From positions 1 through 64,000 of the forward strand of contig NZ_JACVTO010000020.1 in NCBI RefSeq assembly GCF_016518545.1: a DNA stretch of 64,000 bases. Reading direction: 5' to 3'. The position numbers and the translations under genes were made by a program. Below are positions 59,014 to 64,000 of the stretch, one piece after another. Position 1 is the first letter of the stretch, and each line of letters starts with the position of its first letter. Below the pieces are notes generated by a model. The model was not told the origin of the DNA, ran no database searches, and saw only the letters and a list, made by a program, of their open reading frames with translations. Origin of the DNA: Pseudomonas sp. S30. GTDB taxonomy: Bacteria > Pseudomonadota > Gammaproteobacteria > Pseudomonadales > Pseudomonadaceae.

Positions 59014-61841
59014 GGTGCGCTCCCTTGGGAGGTCTGCAGGCACTGATACAGCGCGTGCAGGGTGAAGGGTTTGACCAGAAACCGATCCATGCCCGCGCCC
59101 AGGCAACGCTCGGCCTCATCGAGCATTGCGTTGGCGGTTGCGCCGATGATGGGCACCCGACAACCCAGTTGTCGCAGTTGCTCGGTCAGTTCGTAGCCAT
59201 TGATGCGCGGCATGTTGACGTCTGTGATGACGATATCGAATGGCGCCTCCTGCCAGCGCGCAATGGCCTCGACACCATCGCGGGCGAGCACCACCCGACA
59301 ACCGAGTTCCTCGAGCTGATCGCGCAGGATCAGTTGGTTGATCACGTTGTCCTCGGCAACCAGTACGCGCAGGTGCAGGGACGGCTCATGCAGCGATGCT
59401 GGCGCGCCGGTGCTCACCGCAGGCGGCGTACCCTGCGCCTGACTCACCGCCTGGTTGAGCCCGCGCAGGCTATTGAGCCCCACGTGCCAGCGTCGCGGCG
59501 TGACCCTCAGCATGCCGTGGCTGTCAGCGCAGACCAGCACGCACGTGCCTGGCCACTGCGGCCACACTACCCGGCTGGACGCGTCGATGCACAGTTCGAC
59601 GAGTACGGCATCGCTGGGCACCTGCGTCATGTCGGGCACACCAACCTGCACGCGGGCGCCCCAGTGCCGAAGCCAGGCCGCGGCGTGCTCGGCCACCTGA
59701 ACGTTGACGCACTCCACGTACACCCATTCATCGAGCAGCGGCTCGACCCAGGCATGCTGTGGGTGCTCGGCAATCGCTTCCAGAGGCAGGGTGAAGGCAA
59801 AGCTGCTGCCCAATCCCGGTTCGCTGAAAACCCGTAATGCACCATCCATCAAGTCCACCAGGCGCTTGCAGATCGACAGGCCCAATCCGGTGCCAGCCAC
59901 CAGATTGGTACGGTTGCCGCTCTGGAAGAACGGCTCGAACAGGTGCGCCTGGTCAGCGGCAGGTATGCCCTGGCCGGTGTCCACCACCTGCCAGCGCAGC
60001 AGTTGCCGCTGGCCCTGCTCGATCAGGTCCAGACGCACGACGATGCGCCCTTTGGCGGTGAACTTGACCGCGTTGCTCAACAGGTTCCCGAGCACCTGCC
60101 GCGTGCGCGTGGCATCACCCATCACCTGCACCGGCACCTCGGGGTCGAGAAAACCCAAGAGCTGCAGCCCCTTGGTTTGCGCCGCGCCCGCGCAGCTCTG
60201 CAGCAGATCCTCGGTCAGTTCCAGTGGCGAGAATGCGCTCAGTTCAAGGGCCAATTGTCCCGCTTCGATCTTCGACACCTCCAGCACATCGCAAATCAGC
60301 TGCAACAGCGTGGCTGATGACCCCTCGATCGCGTCGAGATAGCCGCGCTGGCGATCGTCGAGTTGCGTCCGTCCGAGCAGTTCCAGGGTCGCGAGCACGC
60401 CGTACAGCGGCGTCCGGATCTCATGGCTCATGGTCGCCAGGAACAGCGTCTTGGCCTCGTTCGCGGCATCGGCCAGCGTGCGCGCCTGTTGCAACGCCAA
60501 TTCGATAGACTTGCGCTCGGTGATATCGCTGAAGGCGCAGATGAGCACCTCCTCACCGCGATAGCGGGTGGCAGCATAACTGAGGTAGAGGTGGCGGCCA
60601 TCGGCCATCTGCTGCTCCTCGGCCGTGCTCTTGCTGCTGGCCAGGCCAAAGGCGCGATCCACCCAGTCACGGCACAGCCGTGCGCGCTCGTCGCCCTGCC
60701 CTAGCCATCGCTCAGACAGGGGATTCTCCAGTACCATGGCGCCGTCGGTACGGCGCAGCACACACAAGGCGACAGGTGCGATGCGGATCACGGCACTGCT
60801 GAACGCTTCGCTTTCCACCAGCGCGTCGATGCGCGCCGCGGCCGGCGCGATCAGCCGCTGCTCGATACGGCGTACCAACCACAGCATCGACAAAATCGTC
60901 AGCAGGCAGCTGAGCAAGGCCAGGGCAGCCGGCATGGCCAGCGCCGGCAACAGCGAGCGCAATTGCAGGCTGTAGACGATCTGCCAACCGGCATAGTCCA
61001 GGGGCTTGCGAATCGTCAGGCGCTCGGGCAGCCACTGCCCTCCTTCCCAGCCGAAGCTGTGGGTCCTGTGCTGTTCGCTGAGCGAACGGGCGGGCGCATG
61101 GTGTTGCAGCGCATTGCTGACGATGAGCTGGCCACTGCCATCGAGCAGCTTGAAATCACCGGCCTGCTTGTGTTGCAAGGCCTTGATCAGGTCAGGTCCC
61201 TCTACCTCGATGCCCAGCCAGCCGGACGCCAGGTCCCGCTCGTCCAGACGAATGAAGAGGTACAGGGGCGAATCCAGCCGACCCGCAGCGGTCAGCCATA
61301 GCTCGTTACGGGCAGGATCGTCGTCGGCATCGCGTATCCGTTGCACGATGCCTGGCGCGAGATCGGCCAAAGGGGTCGTCTCGCCGGCCGAGACCGAGCT
61401 GAACAGACGTTGCACTTGACCGCCGCGGGTATGCGGGACGTAGATCAGATTGACCTGGCTGGCGCTCAGATGATCGAGCACTCGTCGTGTCAACCACAGA
61501 CTCCAGATCTCCCGGCCATTGCCCAGGCGCAAGTGCACCTCCTCTTCAGGTATGTCACCGATCACCGCCTGTGTCGCGTCGCGGTGACGGACGGTTGATA
61601 GCCCCAGGCTCTTGAGCAGCGTCTGGCGGCTGACGAAGAAGCTCTGGGCATCGAACACCGCTTCATTCATGTATCGCCGATGCAGCGAGATGTCCTGATC
61701 GAGCGCCAGACGCAGGTAGCTGTAGGCGCCGACGCACACGCCGGCCACCAGGGTTATGGCAAAAAGCCGCAAGAGCGCGCGTGCGGTAAGCGGCGTCGAC
61801 AGGTTCCAGTGGGCGGTGGGGATCAAGTGTGCGGCGTTCAT
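59010..61841 (-). CDS. pvrS: PvrS-like hybrid histidine kinase
   Basis: A 943-aa sensor kinase: TM1 at about 24-45, a large periplasmic domain, TM2 at about 303-325, PAS-like segment, HisKA with H473 in FLATMSHEIRTPLYGVLATL, HATPase_c, a degenerate receiver-like segment, and a C-terminal receiver (VLVAEDNVINQ, TDVNMPRINGYEL). There is no Hpt. It is coupled to the EAL regulator by GTGA. The trigger is unknown; the output is probably c-di-GMP breakdown via the EAL partner and crosstalk with the RcsCB-like pair. Confidence 0.87.
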   Translation of the reverse strand: MNAAHLIPTAHWNLSTPLTARALLRLFAITLVAGVCVGAYSYLRLALDQDISLHRRYMNEAVFDAQSFFVSRQTLLKSLGLSTVRHRDATQAVIGDIPEEEVHLRLGNGREIWSLWLTRRVLDHLSASQVNLIYVPHTRGGQVQRLFSSVSAGETTPLADLAPGIVQRIRDADDDPARNELWLTAAGRLDSPLYLFIRLDERDLASGWLGIEVEGPDLIKALQHKQAGDFKLLDGSGQLIVSNALQHHAPARSLSEQHRTHSFGWEGGQWLPERLTIRKPLDYAGWQIVYSLQLRSLLPALAMPAALALLSCLLTILSMLWLVRRIEQRLIAPAAARIDALVESEAFSSAVIRIAPVALCVLRRTDGAMVLENPLSERWLGQGDERARLCRDWVDRAFGLASSKSTAEEQQMADGRHLYLSYAATRYRGEEVLICAFSDITERKSIELALQQARTLADAANEAKTLFLATMSHEIRTPLYGVLATLELLGRTQLDDRQRGYLDAIEGSSATLLQLICDVLEVSKIEAGQLALELSAFSPLELTEDLLQSCAGAAQTKGLQLLGFLDPEVPVQVMGDATRTRQVLGNLLSNAVKFTAKGRIVVRLDLIEQGQRQLLRWQVVDTGQGIPAADQAHLFEPFFQSGNRTNLVAGTGLGLSICKRLVDLMDGALRVFSEPGLGSSFAFTLPLEAIAEHPQHAWVEPLLDEWVYVECVNVQVAEHAAAWLRHWGARVQVGVPDMTQVPSDAVLVELCIDASSRVVWPQWPGTCVLVCADSHGMLRVTPRRWHVGLNSLRGLNQAVSQAQGTPPAVSTGAPASLHEPSLHLRVLVAEDNVINQLILRDQLEELGCRVVLARDGVEAIARWQEAPFDIVITDVNMPRINGYELTEQLRQLGCRVPIIGATANAMLDEAERCLGAGMDRFLVKPFTLHALYQCLQTSQGSAP

Positions 61842-61922
61842 CCACCCAGGCTAGATGGGCTGAGGAAGCGGTAGAATAAGACGGATCTCAAAAGGCCCGT
61901 TCTCAGGCGAGGTCATCGGCTT

Positions 61923-62639
61923 TCACCGCAACCTGGACGTGGCCAGCTGATCGTTGCCTCCATCGTCTATCCACTGATAGGCCACTTCATCGTCAGGCCT
62001 CGGGGACGCCGCCACAGTCGCGAACCGGTGCCGGGAGAACGGCGCCAGGGTTGCACCACCCAGCGATGTGATCGTCCTGCCACGTACGCTGAGGTCGGCC
62101 AGCGTGATGTAGTAAGGCGTGGGGTTCTCTACCTGGACGCTGTTGTCCGTCCGGGTGAAGCGCAGCTGCTCGGGTGCGCGCTCGGCATCGGCCTTGAGCG
62201 CCGTCGGGCGGTAGATGACCTTCATCTGGGTCCGCAGGGTGACCGTCAGCCGCGCCTGGCCATCGCCGGGCTCGGCGTCGGTTCTGGGCGGGATCTCGTA
62301 GAGGTTCAGCCAGTACAACGACTCACGGTCGCTGGCGAGGGTTTGGCCGGTGGCCAGTACCCGCACACTGCGCTGCTGGCCTGGCTCCAGGCGAAACACT
62401 GCAGGCAGGGGCATGAAAGGCGCCTCGGCGGTATCGGGCTCGGCATCCACCGCGCCGTCGTCGATCCAGGTCTGCACGAGCACTGGATAGGTGTTCTGAT
62501 TGACCAGCGCCAGAGAAACCTCACGTTGGCCTTGTTCGAGGATCAGGCGGGTGCGTTCGGCCGTCACACCTGCGCAGGCTTGCAGGCTCGCAGTCCAGAT
62601 CAGCGCCACCAAGAGAACACGCAGGCGCTCACTGGACAC
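61923..62639 (-). CDS. Periplasmic fimbrial chaperone (PapD-like)
   Basis: A 238-aa PapD-type pilus chaperone: N-terminal signal (about 1-23), TRLILEQGQREVSLALVNQN, the family block YWLNLYEIPP, and MKVIYRPTALKADAE. It guides fimbrial subunits to the usher. Start is GTG 62639 (GTGTCCAGTGAG) with AGGTG upstream, overlapping the adhesin stop by 11 nt. Other cup genes (major subunit, usher) would lie right of the window. Confidence 0.88.
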   Translation of the reverse strand: MSSERLRVLLVALIWTASLQACAGVTAERTRLILEQGQREVSLALVNQNTYPVLVQTWIDDGAVDAEPDTAEAPFMPLPAVFRLEPGQQRSVRVLATGQTLASDRESLYWLNLYEIPPRTDAEPGDGQARLTVTLRTQMKVIYRPTALKADAERAPEQLRFTRTDNSVQVENPTPYYITLADLSVRGRTITSLGGATLAPFSRHRFATVAASPRPDDEVAYQWIDDGGNDQLATSRLR

Positions 62640-63981
62640 GGATGATCACCTGCGCCGTCGCCTCTATTCGACCAGCCGTGACCGTGGGCTGGGTGCCGGA
62701 CCTCAGCTTTTCCAGCCGCGCACGGAACGTTTCGGTGTAATGCACGATGCCACTCGCGCTGGCCGTCTGGTCGGCACCGGTGCCGATGACCGGGTACCAG
62801 CCACGGGCTTGTGCAGCGCTGCCATTGGCTGAGTCCTCATTCGCCAGAAGGGTCATCGGGCTGCCATCACGCAGCAGGCGAATGCCGACACCCTCAGCCA
62901 TGCCTGGCTGTCCGTAACGGTCGGAGACCAGATACGACAGACCCCCTTGGGCGTTGAGCAAGCCCAATGCAGAAGAGGCGGCCAAGGCACCGCTGGAGAC
63001 CTTGATGCCCAGCGCCGTGGCATTGACACCCGTGCCATTGACCGCACCGCTCTGACACCGCAAAGACACCTGAAACGGCAGCTCGCGACTGCCGCCGGCG
63101 TTCACCTCGTTCAGGGACATGCTCGGGAACACCACGTACGGCGTGACGGTGGTCACAGCGCAAGTGGGAAAACGCTTGAGCGTGACTTTGTTGAACAGCG
63201 ACAGGGATCCAGGCCAGTTGGCGTACCAGCCTGCCCAGTTGCCATAGTGCGTCTGGCCCACCGTGGGGTAGCTCAGCCCGGGCCCCTTGATCGCGATGTA
63301 GCCGGAGGGCTCGGGATAGCCGTAGATCTGCGAGGGTGTCGTTGCGCTGTAGTAACTGTAGGTGGGATCGATCGGTGCGCTGAACAACTCGGCGCGTACG
63401 GCACTGAGGTTCTTTGCCTTGACCAACTGATAGCCTCGCGAGTCGATGTCCAGGCCGGTCAGCAGCCGCTCGCGCCATACGTCGGTGAAATACTGCCCCG
63501 TTTCCATGTGGGTCAGGCGCAGTAGCACGTTCGGCCAGGCCGTACGGTAAGCCGCTTGCAGGCCGATCCCATTGCCGACGCTGTCGCCGCCCTGGAACCA
63601 GCCGCTGTAGGGATCGTCGCCGTTGAGCGAGAACATTTCATAGACCGGGTCGCTGGCTGCGCAGCGAAACAGCACCTGCTCCGGGTCATAACCGCCGGCT
63701 GCGCCGTACTGGGTGAAGGGGGTGACCGAGCTGGCGATCAACGCGGGATAGGGCATGAAGCTCGGATCGCTGACATTGATCACGCTGGGCAGGCCCATCG
63801 ATCCATTGCAAGCGCCCGTGCACGCTCCAGGCCAGGCCCTGGCCGTGCCCTCGCCCGGACGGATGGCCGCCAGGTCGGTGGTGGTTGCCGAACCCACCGC
63901 TGTGACACGGTAACAGGTAGCCCAGGTGTCGTGCCCGAGCAGCGACAGGATCAGCGGCAACAGCTGCAGAATGCGTCTCAT
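62629..63981 (-). CDS. Fimbrial adhesin subunit (Cup type)
   Basis: A 450-aa secreted protein: signal peptide about 1-21 (LLPLILSLLGHDTWA), N-terminal receptor-type domain with several Cys (ATCYRVTAVG, CTGACNGSMG), and a C-terminal pilin-type half ending TAGRIEATAQVIIRVQ. This two-domain layout and length fit the tip adhesin of chaperone-usher fimbriae. AGGAAATGAACC precedes ATG 63981. It is next to the chaperone and upstream of the sensor genes. Confidence 0.83.
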   Translation of the reverse strand: MRRILQLLPLILSLLGHDTWATCYRVTAVGSATTTDLAAIRPGEGTARAWPGACTGACNGSMGLPSVINVSDPSFMPYPALIASSVTPFTQYGAAGGYDPEQVLFRCAASDPVYEMFSLNGDDPYSGWFQGGDSVGNGIGLQAAYRTAWPNVLLRLTHMETGQYFTDVWRERLLTGLDIDSRGYQLVKAKNLSAVRAELFSAPIDPTYSYYSATTPSQIYGYPEPSGYIAIKGPGLSYPTVGQTHYGNWAGWYANWPGSLSLFNKVTLKRFPTCAVTTVTPYVVFPSMSLNEVNAGGSRELPFQVSLRCQSGAVNGTGVNATALGIKVSSGALAASSALGLLNAQGGLSYLVSDRYGQPGMAEGVGIRLLRDGSPMTLLANEDSANGSAAQARGWYPVIGTGADQTASASGIVHYTETFRARLEKLRSGTQPTVTAGRIEATAQVIIRVQ

Positions 63982-64000
63982 GGTTCATTTCCTGAAAGGG

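Noticed and set aside
1..64000. tRNA, rRNA, CRISPR arrays, transposases, phage genes
   Set aside because: No repeat-spacer pattern, transposase-type frame or recognisable RNA gene was seen. Reading by eye could miss a single tRNA.

Overview
The window is GC-rich Pseudomonas-type chromosome (P. putida-group flavour). Supporting this are a dimethylsulfone monooxygenase with its sigma54 activator (sfnG/sfnR), a Fur-box efeUOB operon, a tonB-exbB-exbD set, a GntP permease, and a Cup fimbrial locus with RcsCB/PvrSR-type signalling genes. I see no tRNA, rRNA, CRISPR array, insertion sequence or phage gene. Species assignment is inference.

Layout. 1-1396: a Bcr/CflA-type MFS exporter behind a promoter with a TetR-type operator. 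1676-5083: two paralogous LysR regulators around a divergent TauE/SafE permease with a 36-aa membrane protein downstream of it, then an OsmC protein. 5122-6300: an SfnB/DszC-like flavin oxidoreductase. 6477-24508: a 13-gene biosynthetic cluster, all on the minus strand and mostly with overlapping or very short junctions. 25109-27140: tonB-exbB-exbD. 27742-30684: a polar amino-acid ABC transporter. 31137-38101: an organosulfur-type module (periplasmic binding protein, aldo/keto reductase, alpha/beta hydrolase, FMN monooxygenase, TonB-dependent receptor), divergent from a LacI-family regulator at 38307. 39416-42600: a DUF429-like protein, sfnR, and sfnG with a -24/-12 promoter. 42799-45558: DUF2252, three small coupled genes and a peroxiredoxin. 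45753-47123: a GntP permease with a TTG start. 47255-51474: Fur-box efeU-efeO-efeB plus a second short EfeO. 51861-54010: a short-chain reductase and a membrane protein. 54139-63981: fimbrial adhesin, chaperone, PvrS-like, PvrR-like, RcsC-like and RcsB-like genes.

The standout is the biosynthetic cluster. It has three amino-acid or acyl activation systems and three carriers. One is a very unusual protein that joins a cupin, a methionyl-tRNA-synthetase-like catalytic body (HLGH and KFSTS motifs, Cys cluster) and a C-terminal phosphopantetheine carrier. Its gene overlaps by 4 nt that of a TubC-docking/Cy/A/PCP NRPS whose adenylation code reads D-L-W-N-M-S-L-I-W, which is Cys-like. The third system is an AMP-ligase with a free ACP. 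The simplest reading is that the MetRS-like domain loads a Met-like amino acid on its own carrier, the NRPS joins it to Cys and makes a thiazoline, and an acyl unit is added. The tailoring set is rich in redox and N-O chemistry: an ornithine/lysine N-hydroxylase-type flavoenzyme, a haem-oxygenase-like di-iron protein with a degenerate internal duplication, a P450, an acyl-CoA dehydrogenase and a D-amino-acid-oxidase-type flavoenzyme. A FabH-like enzyme, a type II thioesterase, a GNAT and a C45 Ntn acyltransferase complete it. I do not recognise a known product. The pathway is inference from domain content and order.

The rest of the window centres on sulfur scavenging, iron uptake and a surface-fimbria/cyclic-di-GMP locus resembling the cupD-pvrSR-rcsCB arrangement known from P. 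aeruginosa PA14.
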